Of a stretch of DNA of 64,000 bases, positions 54,910-63,566 are shown piece by piece. The notes under the pieces were generated by a model that saw only the letters and a list, made by a program, of their open reading frames with translations, did not search any database and was not told the DNA's origin. Positions within the stretch are counted from its first letter, which is position 1. Each line of letters opens with the position of its first letter. Origin of the DNA: Lysinibacillus sp. FSL M8-0337 (lineage in GTDB: Bacteria > Bacillota > Bacilli > Bacillales_A > Planococcaceae); assembly GCF_038593855.1 (NCBI RefSeq), contig NZ_CP151996.1:1240001-1304000 (forward strand), in the 5' to 3' direction. The position numbers were made by a program, and so were the translations under genes.

Positions 54910-56352
54910 ATGACAAATAAACTATTTAACAGCTTAGAAGAAGCCGAAGATTTTCTTAAAGAGCAATTTGGAGACGGCGAATCATTTGACGTAGGTATTA
55001 AGCATTTATTTGTCAAAGATTTGCCGGTTCTTTGTGCATATATTAGCGGACTTGTAGATGGGGAAGCCCTGACGCAATTACTATCCAACATGTTACCTGA
55101 AGAAGACATTGATATTGATGATGAGCGAGAATATTTTGAAGCGCATTTCAACTTTCATGGTCGTTCTGAAGAAACTGAACGTAAAGCCTATTTGCTCGCT
55201 ATTTTAAGTGGGCAAGTAACCTTTATTACGAAAAGTGGTTACTGCTATATTGCGGAGCTTCGGAGTTATCCAGGGCGCTCACCAGAAGAGCCGGATAATG
55301 AAAAGGTAATACGCGGTTCTAGGGATGGTTTTACAGAGGGGATTTCACAAAATACAGCTTTAGTTCGTCGACGCATTCGCAACAGTAATTTACGCTTCGA
55401 GCTACATAAAATATCCAAAATCGGTCAAACCGATGTCGCAATTGCGTATATGAAGGATATTGCAAATGAGGAAATGCTCGATAAATTGCGACAGCGTCTT
55501 AGTCAAATTAATCATGATGGTTTGACAATGGCCGATAAATCACTAGAGGAATGGCTGTTTAAGCAAAAGTTTCACCCAGTTCCTTTTGTACGCTATACAG
55601 AACGTCCTGATATTGTCGCTGCTCATTTACTAGAGGGGCATGTAGCGATTATGGTGGATACTTCACCTTCTGTTATTTTAGTGCCAGTTACGATGTTCCA
55701 TTTATTGCAGCATGCTGAAGAATACAGACAAGCGCCTACTGTCGGGACCTTTGTGCGTTTTATGCGCTATTTCGGAACAATTATGGGGTTACTATTATTA
55801 CCTTTATGGTATTTATTTGTAACGAATGAATCGTTACTACCTGATTCGCTATCTTTTTTAGGTAGTCAGGATAAATCACATATTCCGATATTACTGCAAA
55901 TTCTAATCGCCGATATTGGGATTGAATTTCTAAGGATGGCCGCCATCCATACCCCGACACCATTGTCTACTGCGATGGGTTTAGTAGCCGGGGTAATTAT
56001 TGGGCAGATTGCCATTGATGTTGGTGTATTCTCATCCGAAGTTGTGTTATATACAGCAGTAGGAGCAATCTTTACGTTTATTATTCCATCTTACGAGCTA
56101 GGTATTTCCATTAAGCTCTTCCGATTTGTTTTGCTTATTATGACAGGTATTTGGGGAGAAGATGGATTATTTATTGGATTGTTTTTATTATTTACCTATT
56201 TATGTTCATTACGTCCGTTACAAGCACCCTATTTATGGCCGCTCGTTCCATTTTTCCCAACTGCGATGCTTCGCGTCATTATCCGCTTCCCTATGACGTC
56301 AGATGCGCTAAGACCATATGTAGTCGCTTCCAAACAGAGAAAAAGATCATAG
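54910..56352 (+). CDS. spoVAF: SpoVAF, GerA-A-like spore membrane protein
   Basis: The 480-residue protein has a soluble N-terminal part, then GRSPEEPDNEKVIRGSRDGF and RRRIRNSNLRFE, the GerA-A/SpoVAF signature, followed by about five TM segments (IMGLLLLPLWYLF onward). SpoVAF takes part in spore germination with SpoVAEa. It directly follows sigF; the usual spoVAA-E genes between them are missing. The SD is weak (GGTGACAGC). Confidence 0.9.
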   Translation: MTNKLFNSLEEAEDFLKEQFGDGESFDVGIKHLFVKDLPVLCAYISGLVDGEALTQLLSNMLPEEDIDIDDEREYFEAHFNFHGRSEETERKAYLLAILSGQVTFITKSGYCYIAELRSYPGRSPEEPDNEKVIRGSRDGFTEGISQNTALVRRRIRNSNLRFELHKISKIGQTDVAIAYMKDIANEEMLDKLRQRLSQINHDGLTMADKSLEEWLFKQKFHPVPFVRYTERPDIVAAHLLEGHVAIMVDTSPSVILVPVTMFHLLQHAEEYRQAPTVGTFVRFMRYFGTIMGLLLLPLWYLFVTNESLLPDSLSFLGSQDKSHIPILLQILIADIGIEFLRMAAIHTPTPLSTAMGLVAGVIIGQIAIDVGVFSSEVVLYTAVGAIFTFIIPSYELGISIKLFRFVLLIMTGIWGEDGLFIGLFLLFTYLCSLRPLQAPYLWPLVPFFPTAMLRVIIRFPMTSDALRPYVVASKQRKRS

Positions 56353-56577
56353 GAGCCGTTGCACTCACTTTTTTCATGTGATAAAGTTCACATATAGTAT
56401 TTTGTGATTTTTGCAAAAATTATCTTTGCTAGTAAATGGCTATGTGTTTTTATCTTGTGACATGCAAAAACCTGCTAAGATAACACAATGTCTCGATGGG
56501 AATGTTTGAGTAAGAGCTGACATACCACGAGGTACGCAAATGTCACAAAATGGAGACGTGAAAAGGGAGAGATGCAA
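56353..56577 (+). other. Leader region upstream of lysA
   Basis: The region contains small complementary pairs (TGACAT ... ATGTCA around 56518-56544 with TACC/GGTA inside), which could form a hairpin just before the lysA SD. I see no convincing lysine riboswitch (L-box) or T-box here. Confidence 0.35.
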
Positions 56578-57897
56578 ATGCATTTATATGGAACACAAGC
56601 GATTTCAGAAGACGGGCATTTAACAATAGGACAAGTAGATACATTAGAACTTGCAAAAGAATATGGTACGCCATTATTTGTTTACGATACAGCGCTGATT
56701 CGTAAGCGAGCACGCGGCTTTATCGATACATTTAAAAAACTAGGGGTAAAGGCTGAAGTAGCGTATGCTTCCAAAGCATTTGCATGTGTAGCGGTGTATC
56801 AATTAGCAGCAGAAGAAAACCTATCCTTGGATGTTGTCTCTGGAGGGGAGCTATTTACAGCATTAAAAGCTGGATTCCCAGCAGAGCGTATTCACTTCCA
56901 TGGTAATAATAAAAGCATTGCGGAATTGGAGCTAGCCTTTGACTCGAAAATTGGTTGTATTGTTGTAGATAACTTCTATGAAATTCAGCTTTTAAAAGAA
57001 ATTGCTGAGCGCCGTCAACAAAAAATGCGTATTTTGTTACGTGTCACACCAGGTGTTGAGGCACATACGCATGATTTTATTACGACAGGGCAAGCGGATT
57101 CTAAGTTTGGCTTTGACTTAAACAACGGTCAAGCCGATCAGGCATTTGAGCAAACTTTTAAACACGAATACTTACAGCTGTTAGGGTTACACTGCCATAT
57201 TGGCTCTCAAATTTTCGATACAGCTGGCTTTGGCTTAGCGGGTGAAAAACTAATCGACAAGATTTCTGATTGGAACAAGACTCACGGTTTTACGTGTACT
57301 GTGTTAAACTTAGGTGGGGGCTTCGGTATTCGCTATACAGAAGAAGATGCACCGCTTGAGCCACAAGTGTATGTAGAGGACATGATTACTGTTGTGAAAA
57401 ATAAAGCAACTGTACTTGGACTAACAATGCCAGAAATCTGGATTGAACCAGGCCGTTCACTTGTCGGTGATGCAGGAACATCACTTTATACGATAGGTTC
57501 TCAAAAAACAGTACCAGATGTACGTAAATACATTGCAGTTGATGGCGGAATGAGTGATAATATTCGTCCTGCATTATATGATGCAAAATACGAGGCAGTC
57601 ATCGCTAGTAAAGCTAATGCACCAAAAGAAGCAACGTACACTGTAGCTGGGAAACTTTGTGAATCTGGCGATAAATTGATTATCGATGCAAAATTACAAG
57701 AGGCAGCTTCTGGTGATGTACTAGCAATCTTCTGTACAGGGGCATATGGCTATTCGATGGCAAGCAACTACAACCGTGTACCACGTCCAGCAGTGGTATT
57801 TGTAGAAAATGGACAGCATCAATTAGCGATTAAACGTGAAAGTTACGAAGATATTGTACAAAATGATCTCCCGCTAACGCTAAAAAAGGGTGAATAA
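56578..57897 (+). CDS. lysA: Diaminopimelate decarboxylase
   Basis: The 439-residue PLP enzyme has the PLP Lys in VAYASKAFA, HFHGNNKS, the GGGFGIRY phosphate site and the C-terminal CESGDKLI / GAYGYSMASNYN motifs. It makes lysine from meso-DAP. ATG 56578 lies 8 nt after GGGAG, better than ATG 56572. It follows spoVAF as in B. subtilis. Confidence 0.96.
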   Translation: MHLYGTQAISEDGHLTIGQVDTLELAKEYGTPLFVYDTALIRKRARGFIDTFKKLGVKAEVAYASKAFACVAVYQLAAEENLSLDVVSGGELFTALKAGFPAERIHFHGNNKSIAELELAFDSKIGCIVVDNFYEIQLLKEIAERRQQKMRILLRVTPGVEAHTHDFITTGQADSKFGFDLNNGQADQAFEQTFKHEYLQLLGLHCHIGSQIFDTAGFGLAGEKLIDKISDWNKTHGFTCTVLNLGGGFGIRYTEEDAPLEPQVYVEDMITVVKNKATVLGLTMPEIWIEPGRSLVGDAGTSLYTIGSQKTVPDVRKYIAVDGGMSDNIRPALYDAKYEAVIASKANAPKEATYTVAGKLCESGDKLIIDAKLQEAASGDVLAIFCTGAYGYSMASNYNRVPRPAVVFVENGQHQLAIKRESYEDIVQNDLPLTLKKGE

Positions 57898-57899
57898 AT

Positions 57900-58010
57900 T
57901 TGAGAAAAAACAAATGGGTATTATTGGCATCTATGACGACATTTATTTTGTTGTGGGGCGTTGTCTATTGGGTGTTAGCGTCGCAAGGTATTCTCGGCCC
58001 TGGTTCGTAA
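57900..58010 (+). CDS. Small single-pass membrane protein, 36 aa
   Basis: TTG 57900 to TAA 58010. The SD AAGGGTG overlaps the end of lysA. The peptide is a short basic N-terminus (RKNKWV), one TM helix (FILLWGVVYWVLASQG) and a Gly/Pro tail. Coupling to lysA and the clean TM pattern support a real gene. I do not know its family. Confidence 0.55.
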   Translation: MRKNKWVLLASMTTFILLWGVVYWVLASQGILGPGS

Positions 58011-58097
58011 GACAGAAAATTGGCTTGCGGTAATAGTACAAATCGTGTAGGATAGTCAAAGATTATGTACAGCTAGAAAAAGAGGGAATAGACAAAT

Positions 58098-58469
58098 ATG
58101 TTAATTCGATATAAAAAAGCTTTCGAGAAAATAGCAATGGGGCTACTCTCGTTTATGCCTAACGAAAAAGACATAAAAAAGCTCACAGAGACAATCCAAT
58201 CCTATGAAAATGATGATAATTGGGTATTATATTTATGGAAAAAGAACGATGAATACGTTGGTATCGTCGGGCTTGTAACAGACAATCACACAGCAACAAT
58301 TCAGCACGTTTCTGTAGTTCCTTCTTACAGAGGAGAAGGCGTGGCAAAAGAAATGCTACAAGAAGTAGCAGAACTTGGCCAATACGAACAATTGCGTGCA
58401 ACAGATGAAACGCGTGAATTTGTTCGCAAATGTATACAATGTAATGAAGAAAAAGCAGACGAAAGTTAA
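58098..58469 (+). CDS. ribT: RibT, GNAT-like protein
   Basis: The 123-residue protein starts MLIRYKKAFEKIAMGLLSFM, almost the same as B. subtilis RibT, and carries the GNAT acetyl-CoA loop VVPSYRGEGVAKEM. It is usually at the end of the rib operon; here no other rib gene is nearby. Its role in riboflavin metabolism is unproven. Confidence 0.9.
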   Translation: MLIRYKKAFEKIAMGLLSFMPNEKDIKKLTETIQSYENDDNWVLYLWKKNDEYVGIVGLVTDNHTATIQHVSVVPSYRGEGVAKEMLQEVAELGQYEQLRATDETREFVRKCIQCNEEKADES

Positions 58470-58481
58470 CGTCTGCTTTTT
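58451..58481. terminator. Bidirectional terminator ribT / ypuF
   Basis: An 11-bp stem (AAAAGCAGACG / CGTCTGCTTTT) includes the ends of both converging genes and has A and T tracts on either side. Confidence 0.85.
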
Positions 58482-58969
58482 CTTTGTTTGCTTTCTTGTC
58501 GTTCAGCAAGAATATGTGAGCGATCACGTAGCATATGTTTATGAAGAAGATAGTTAGGGTTGCTTTCCGGTAAAAGCTGTATGCGAGCTGTTACTAAATT
58601 TTGTAAAGTAGGTGTCAGCGGTAATTGAAAAGCTTGAAAGGACTTGCCCGTTTGAATATGGCTAAGTGTTTCGGTTAATTGTAATAGAAGTTTTGTGTAG
58701 TCGATTTCGTTAAAAAACACATTGCCTTTATTGACTTGAAAATTAGTGAGTGCTTTATGTAAGATTTTGAAAGCACCAGTTGCGTTGCCACGACGCCAAT
58801 GATATAATCCTGTCGCTAGTTGAACATAGCCAACAAGAGGATGATTTTTATTGCCAGGCGCAATGTTTTTCCAATATTCCTCAAGCACTTCATGGCATTC
58901 AAAAAAATCCCCATTGCCATTGAAATAGGCACAGTAATCAATAAATAAAGTATGGTGCTGTGGATGCAT
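58466..58969 (-). CDS. ypuF: DUF309 protein (YpuF-like)
   Basis: The 167-residue helical protein has FFECHEVLEEYWK, the signature of DUF309, followed by LVGYVQLATGLYHWRRGNATGA. The family includes B. subtilis YpuF, next to scpA as here. Function unknown. AAAGGAG SD; ATG 58969. Confidence 0.88.
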   Translation of the reverse strand: MHPQHHTLFIDYCAYFNGNGDFFECHEVLEEYWKNIAPGNKNHPLVGYVQLATGLYHWRRGNATGAFKILHKALTNFQVNKGNVFFNEIDYTKLLLQLTETLSHIQTGKSFQAFQLPLTPTLQNLVTARIQLLPESNPNYLLHKHMLRDRSHILAERQESKQRKSRR

Positions 58970-59024
58970 TTTGAACTCCTTTCCACTATACTAAAAGAAC
59001 ATTGAATATCAGGGTGGTAAAATA

Positions 59025-59804
59025 ATGTCTTATGAAGTAAAGTTAGAAGCCTTTTCAGGTCCTCTGGATCTATTATTGCATTTAATTCACAGATTGGAAA
59101 TTGATATCTATGATATTCCAATGGCTGAAATTACGCAACAATATATTGATCATATCCATGCGATGCAGGTGCTTGAATTAAATGAGGCGAGTGAGTATTT
59201 AGTGATGGCGGCAACACTTTTGGCTATTAAGAGCCGAATGCTATTACCGATACATGAAGGAGAGCTAGAAGATGCGGAAATCGAAATCGATGGCCCTGAC
59301 CCTCGTGAAGAACTGGTACAACGATTAATAGAGTATAAAAAATATAAAGAAGCGGCAAGTAACCTACAAGAGCTTGAAACAGATAGAGCACAGGTATTTA
59401 CAAGACCACCTTCAGATTTATCGGAATTAGCACCTGATGAACAGATGGCGTTATTCGATATGAACGTCAATATTTATGATATGCTTGGCGCCTTCCAGAA
59501 GCTGATGCGCCGAAAAAAATTAAAGAAGCCATTGAAGACAACTGTCACGAGGCAGGAGCGCTCAGTAAAGGAGCAAATGCGTTCTGTTGTGAATTCTTTA
59601 CGTTTAACAGGTGGACGTGCATCATTTTTCGAGCTTTTTCCTTATGAAGATAAACCAACACTTATTTTAACGTTTCTGTCACTGCTTGAACTGATGAAAC
59701 GTCAAATTGTCATTGTAGAGCAAGACGGTAATTTTGAAGAACTAACGGTCACATTACAGAAGGAGGAATGGGATGATGACGAAGACAATAATCCTACAGA
59801 GTAG
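59025..59804 (+). CDS. scpA: Segregation and condensation protein A
   Basis: The 259-residue kleisin starts KLEAFSGPLDLLLHLIHRLEIDIYDIPMAEI, then LNEASEYLVMAATLLAIKSRMLLP. It bridges SMC heads in the chromosome-condensing complex with ScpB. It overlaps scpB by 32 nt. Confidence 0.96.
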   Translation: MSYEVKLEAFSGPLDLLLHLIHRLEIDIYDIPMAEITQQYIDHIHAMQVLELNEASEYLVMAATLLAIKSRMLLPIHEGELEDAEIEIDGPDPREELVQRLIEYKKYKEAASNLQELETDRAQVFTRPPSDLSELAPDEQMALFDMNVNIYDMLGAFQKLMRRKKLKKPLKTTVTRQERSVKEQMRSVVNSLRLTGGRASFFELFPYEDKPTLILTFLSLLELMKRQIVIVEQDGNFEELTVTLQKEEWDDDEDNNPTE

Positions 59805-60369
59805 AATTGAAGCTTTATTATTTGTTGTAGGAGATGATGGCTTAACAATTAAGCAATTAGCACAGCTACTTGGTGAAGCAGAAGAAGTAGTTGCGCCCGC
59901 AATGGAGGCACTGCGTGTAGCATTTGACGAAGATGAAACTAGAGGAATTACAATAAAGGAAATCGCTGGTGTTTACCAGTTAATTACAAAGCCGCAATTA
60001 GCAGATACGATTCAAAAATTAGTAGAGAATCCAACTGCGCAATCATTGTCTCAGGCTTCTTTAGAAGTGTTGGCCATTGTGGCATATAAACAGCCCATTA
60101 CACGGGTAGCCATCGAAGATTTACGTGGTGTCAAATGTGAACGACCACTGCAAACGCTCGCTTCAAGAGGGCTAGTAAAAGAAGTAGGACGTTCAGAGGG
60201 GACAGGTCGTGCGATTTTATATGGCACAACGAAGGAGTTCTTAAACTACTTCGGATTAAATAGTATTGAAGAAATGCCACCATTACCTGAAGAGGACAAT
60301 GGTGAAGCAGAACAAGAAACTGATTTATTTATGACTAAATTCCAAGAAACGTTTAATGGCGTTAAGTAA
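59773..60369 (+). CDS. scpB: Segregation and condensation protein B
   Basis: The 198-residue protein has two winged-helix domains: RIEALLFVVGDDGLTIKQLAQLL, then QASLEVLAIVAYKQPITR and RGVKCERPLQTLASRGLVKEVG. It binds ScpA in the SMC complex. Starts ATG 59773 or 59776, behind AAGGAGGAA within the scpA end. Confidence 0.96.
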   Translation: MMTKTIILQSRIEALLFVVGDDGLTIKQLAQLLGEAEEVVAPAMEALRVAFDEDETRGITIKEIAGVYQLITKPQLADTIQKLVENPTAQSLSQASLEVLAIVAYKQPITRVAIEDLRGVKCERPLQTLASRGLVKEVGRSEGTGRAILYGTTKEFLNYFGLNSIEEMPPLPEEDNGEAEQETDLFMTKFQETFNGVK

Positions 60370-60446
60370 ACAAAAGAAAAGTGCTAACGCGCTTTCCTTT
60401 TAATTTTCATAGTTCTACTTATCTATCACTTAAAATAAGGAGTGGC

Positions 60447-61520
60447 TTGTTGCTACGGTTACGACGATTAATGGTGTTTATGATAGCTGTGGGATTCTTA
60501 ACTATCCCACAAAATGGTTTGGCAAGAGGCGGAAGTGGGTATGTCGTGCTTGACGGTGAGACAGGTCGAGTATTATCAGGTTCTAATAGCGATGAGAGGC
60601 TCCCCATTGCGAGCTTAACAAAAATTTGGACAGCTCTCGTCGCGATTGAAAATAGTGATCTTCAAGATGAAGTAATTATTTCACCTAAAGCTGCAATGGC
60701 TGAAGGCTCCTCCATTTATTTGCAAGCGGGCGAGACGGTGACGGTTGAAACGTTATTATATGGTTTAATGTTACGGTCAGGTAATGATGCTGCGACAGCT
60801 TTAGCAGAGCATGCAGGCGGCTCGGTAGAAGGCTTTGTTAAATTAATGAATGAAAGAGCTGTGATTGCGGGACTTACCAATACCGTTTTTATGAACCCTT
60901 CAGGTTTGCATCACGACGAGCATTTGTCTTCTGCAAGAGATACAGCTGAAATGCTAAGAATCGCACTTCAAAACAAAACCTTTGAGAAAATTGCATCTAC
61001 CGTTCTTTATCGTGCCAATACAGTAAATGGTATACTATGGGAAAATAAGCATCGTCTATTGCGGGAAGGTTCGGGTGTCGCAGTTGAAGTAGATGATGAA
61101 ACGGAGCAACCTGTAAGCTCATTAAAATCGGCAACGGGAACAGCTTTTGCAGGAAAGACTGGTTTTACAAAGGTAGCAGGACGAACGTTGGCAACCGCTT
61201 TTCAAAAAGACGGGCAAACATGTATAGTTGTGACGTTAAATGAATCGGATGATTGGAATGTTCACAGAGGCTTAGCGAATGAAGTATGGCAAAACTATAA
61301 TATGGAGACGGTTGTGAAAAAGGGAAAATATAATGTCAATGATAAATTGGCTATCCGATTAGAGCAACCAATTCAATTGCAATTAAATAAAGAAGAAAAA
61401 AAGGTTGTAAGGCAAGTACTGCAAATTTCTAGAAAAAGAAAGGAAGCGGTATTGTCGATTTTTCTAGGGGAAGAGCGAATTTATGCTACACCCGTTAAAG
61501 TAGAGTCAGCGGATCGTTAA
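60447..61520 (+). CDS. dacB: D-alanyl-D-alanine carboxypeptidase (DacB-like)
   Basis: The ~357-residue low-molecular-weight PBP has a signal peptide (LMVFMIAVGFLTIPQNGLA) and the motifs SLTK (SxxK), SGND (SGN) and GKTGFTK (KTG). It trims D-Ala from peptidoglycan stem peptides. Position after scpB fits B. subtilis dacB (PBP5*), active in spore cortex formation. TTG 60447 or 60450 after AAGGAG is chosen; an open frame to GTG 60381 lacks an SD. Confidence 0.88.
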   Translation: MLLRLRRLMVFMIAVGFLTIPQNGLARGGSGYVVLDGETGRVLSGSNSDERLPIASLTKIWTALVAIENSDLQDEVIISPKAAMAEGSSIYLQAGETVTVETLLYGLMLRSGNDAATALAEHAGGSVEGFVKLMNERAVIAGLTNTVFMNPSGLHHDEHLSSARDTAEMLRIALQNKTFEKIASTVLYRANTVNGILWENKHRLLREGSGVAVEVDDETEQPVSSLKSATGTAFAGKTGFTKVAGRTLATAFQKDGQTCIVVTLNESDDWNVHRGLANEVWQNYNMETVVKKGKYNVNDKLAIRLEQPIQLQLNKEEKKVVRQVLQISRKRKEAVLSIFLGEERIYATPVKVESADR

Positions 61521-61648
61521 AAGCGATACGCTGATTTTTATTTATACTGTATATTGTTTATCTAAAAAGGAATTTTATATTTATAGTAATTGGTGTAAAA
61601 TTATGTTAGTTAAATTGTATAAGCATGATGGCAAGGAGGGGGACAATT

Positions 61649-62230
61649 ATGACTACAGCTAAAGTGAATCGAAAGCATAATCAAATAGCAGTCATTATTG
61701 TTTTATTTATATCAAGTTTTATCGCTCCATTTATTTTACTATTCCCTATTCAAGAGCTACTATATCGACCGAATGACTATTACCTTTTTGAGACTATTTT
61801 TAAAGCGTATATTATATTAATGATTGCTTTAATTGGCATGGCGATGGTTCTTTTGGTAAATATAATCATTGTCCCAAAAACAAAAAAAGGAAGAAATATA
61901 CAACGGGCGATTGTCGGCACATCTTGGTTGATCGTCCTGTTATTTTTATTTTTATGTATTAATCATTATCAAATAATGGATGAAAAAGGGCTCCATACGA
62001 ATGCATTTTTTAGTGTGCAGGAAGATTTGACAAGCTGGGAAGAAATCATTAAAGCAGAACAAACAAACGTGCAAAAAGATGGTGTGACGAAACCAGATAA
62101 GTTGATTTTTACGTTAAAGGACGGTTCGACCATTGAACAATCTTTAACAGCCAAGTTAGCGAAAGCCAAACCATTTATCAATCTTGAATTGAGTAAAAAT
62201 GGCGTTACCATAGAAAACGTATATCAATAA
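61649..62230 (+). CDS. Membrane protein of unknown function
   Basis: The 193-residue protein has three or four N-terminal TM helices (IAVIIVLFISSFIAPFILLF, IILMIALIGMAMVLLVNII, WLIVLLFLFLCINHY) and a C-terminal soluble domain of beta character (YQIMDEKGLHTNAFFSVQED). ATG 61649 follows AAGGAGGGGG. I do not recognise it. It stands where spmA/spmB lie in B. subtilis, but is not similar to them by eye. Confidence 0.75.
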   Translation: MTTAKVNRKHNQIAVIIVLFISSFIAPFILLFPIQELLYRPNDYYLFETIFKAYIILMIALIGMAMVLLVNIIIVPKTKKGRNIQRAIVGTSWLIVLLFLFLCINHYQIMDEKGLHTNAFFSVQEDLTSWEEIIKAEQTNVQKDGVTKPDKLIFTLKDGSTIEQSLTAKLAKAKPFINLELSKNGVTIENVYQ

Positions 62231-62260
62231 AAAAAGCTACCTAAAAGGGTAGCTTTTTTT
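62231..62260 (+). terminator. Terminator
   Basis: AAAAGCTACC / GGTAGCTTTT with a short loop and T7, directly after the membrane protein gene. Confidence 0.85.
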
Positions 62261-62262
62261 AG

Positions 62263-62325
62263 GGTGCCAGACACCGAAACAAATATGAATTTTCAGAATA
62301 TTTTGGGTGTCAGGCACCTTTTTTT
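62263..62325. repeat. ggtgcc-type inverted repeat with T tract
   Basis: GGTGCCAGACACC (62263-62275) and GGTGTCAGGCACC (62306-62318) form a 13-bp stem with one mismatch, a 30-nt AT-rich loop and a T7 tail. From memory, similar GGTGCCTGACACC hairpins are frequent between genes of Bacilli. The stretch to 62559 also has a weak GAGAAACT / AGTTTCTC hairpin (62405-62472). Confidence 0.6.
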
Positions 62326-62559
62326 AAAATTTTGTGGTTTGGTCTATATTAGAAATAGATCGAAAAATAGCTAGGCCATTTTATGTAGTGCAAAGACAAA
62401 TAAATGAGAAACTAGCAAATAATACACTATTTAGAATAATCGTATTACTAGTGCGGAATGAGTTTCTCTTTTATATTGCACAAAAGTATGACATAATTTT
62501 CACAGATTGACGGGAAAAATAACCTTCAAAAGGTTACATTTTTAACTAGAGGTGAAACA

Positions 62560-63291
62560 ATGGAAAGATTACAAAAAGTGATTGCATATGCAGGTGTCGC
62601 TTCAAGGCGTAAAGCTGAGCAATTGATTGTAGAAGGTAAAGTAAAGGTAAACGGCGTTGTTGTACGTGAACTTGGAACGAAGGTATCCAACTCGGATACA
62701 ATTGAAGTAGAAGGTGTAAAACTTGAGAAAGAAGATAAAGTTTACTACTTACTATATAAACCACGTGGAACAATTTCTGCAGTAACGGATGATAAAGGAC
62801 GCAAAACTGTCACAGATTTATTTAAACATATTCCGCAACGTATTTTCCCTGTTGGTCGTCTAGATTATGATACATCTGGATTATTATTACTGACAAATGA
62901 TGGAGAGTTTTCCTATATGTTAACGCATCCAAAATTTAAAATTGACAAAACATACATTGCACGTGTTAAAGGTGTGCCAACAATTGAGGGCTTAAAAAAG
63001 CTACAACGTGGTATTCAATTAGAAGATGGCAAAACAGCACCAGCAAAAGTAAGTATGACTTCTTTTGATGAGCAGGCGGGCAAGGCGATTTGTGAAATTA
63101 CGATTCACGAAGGGCGAAATCGTCAAGTACGTCGTATGTTTGAGGCAATCGGTACACCGGTAGTCAAACTAAAGCGTGAACGTTTTGCATTTTTAGATTT
63201 ATACGGTCTAACACCAGGAGAATATCGTGAATTGTCGAAACATGAAGTCAAGCAACTACGTGTGTTAGCTGAAACTGGGCAAATCGGCTAA
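62560..63291 (+). CDS. rluB: 23S rRNA pseudouridine synthase RluB
   Basis: The 243-residue protein has an N-terminal S4 RNA-binding domain (RLQKVIAYAGVASRRKAEQLI) and the pseudouridine synthase core with catalytic Asp in GRLDYDTSGLLLLTNDG, ending EGRNRQVRRMFEAIG. It modifies a uridine in 23S rRNA. The rluB-resA neighbourhood is that of B. subtilis. Confidence 0.95.
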   Translation: MERLQKVIAYAGVASRRKAEQLIVEGKVKVNGVVVRELGTKVSNSDTIEVEGVKLEKEDKVYYLLYKPRGTISAVTDDKGRKTVTDLFKHIPQRIFPVGRLDYDTSGLLLLTNDGEFSYMLTHPKFKIDKTYIARVKGVPTIEGLKKLQRGIQLEDGKTAPAKVSMTSFDEQAGKAICEITIHEGRNRQVRRMFEAIGTPVVKLKRERFAFLDLYGLTPGEYRELSKHEVKQLRVLAETGQIG

Positions 63292-63315
63292 ACGAACAAC
63301 AGCATGGAAAAAATA

Positions 63316-63346
63316 TATACCGCTATACGTATGGCGGGTTTTTCAC
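63316..63346 (+). terminator. Weak terminator after rluB
   Basis: ACCGCTAT / ATGGCGGGT hairpin with loop ACGT and five T residues. Confidence 0.6.
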
Positions 63347-63495
63347 TTTCCTCGTGTGAAAACGTTCATAAATCATTCATAATTAATAACTAAGCGATTT
63401 TGTATCATTTTGCTATAATAGGTGAGAATAGTACACCTGTTTTAATTTTATCCAGCAGGCGCGTAAACAAAGTAAGTCTCGGGGGAGCTATAACA

Positions 63496-63547
63496 GATAT
63501 TTCTTAAGTGTAAGTGAAATATCGACAAATACCCTCGAGGCGTATTT
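63496..63547. promoter_or_regulatory. Tandem inverted repeats upstream of resA
   Basis: GATATTTC (63496-63503) and GAAATATC (63516-63523) form a perfect 8-bp repeat; AAATAC (63527-63532) and GTATTT (63542-63547) form a second. They lie between a possible promoter region and the resA SD, suggesting a regulatory role, for example mRNA structure or a regulator site. Confidence 0.4.
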
Positions 63548-63566
63548 GAGTAGGGGGTTTATTAAC

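Noticed and set aside
56353..56577. Lysine riboswitch before lysA
   Set aside because: The region is only ~225 bp, lacks the multi-helix L-box core motifs I would expect, and shows only small local hairpins.
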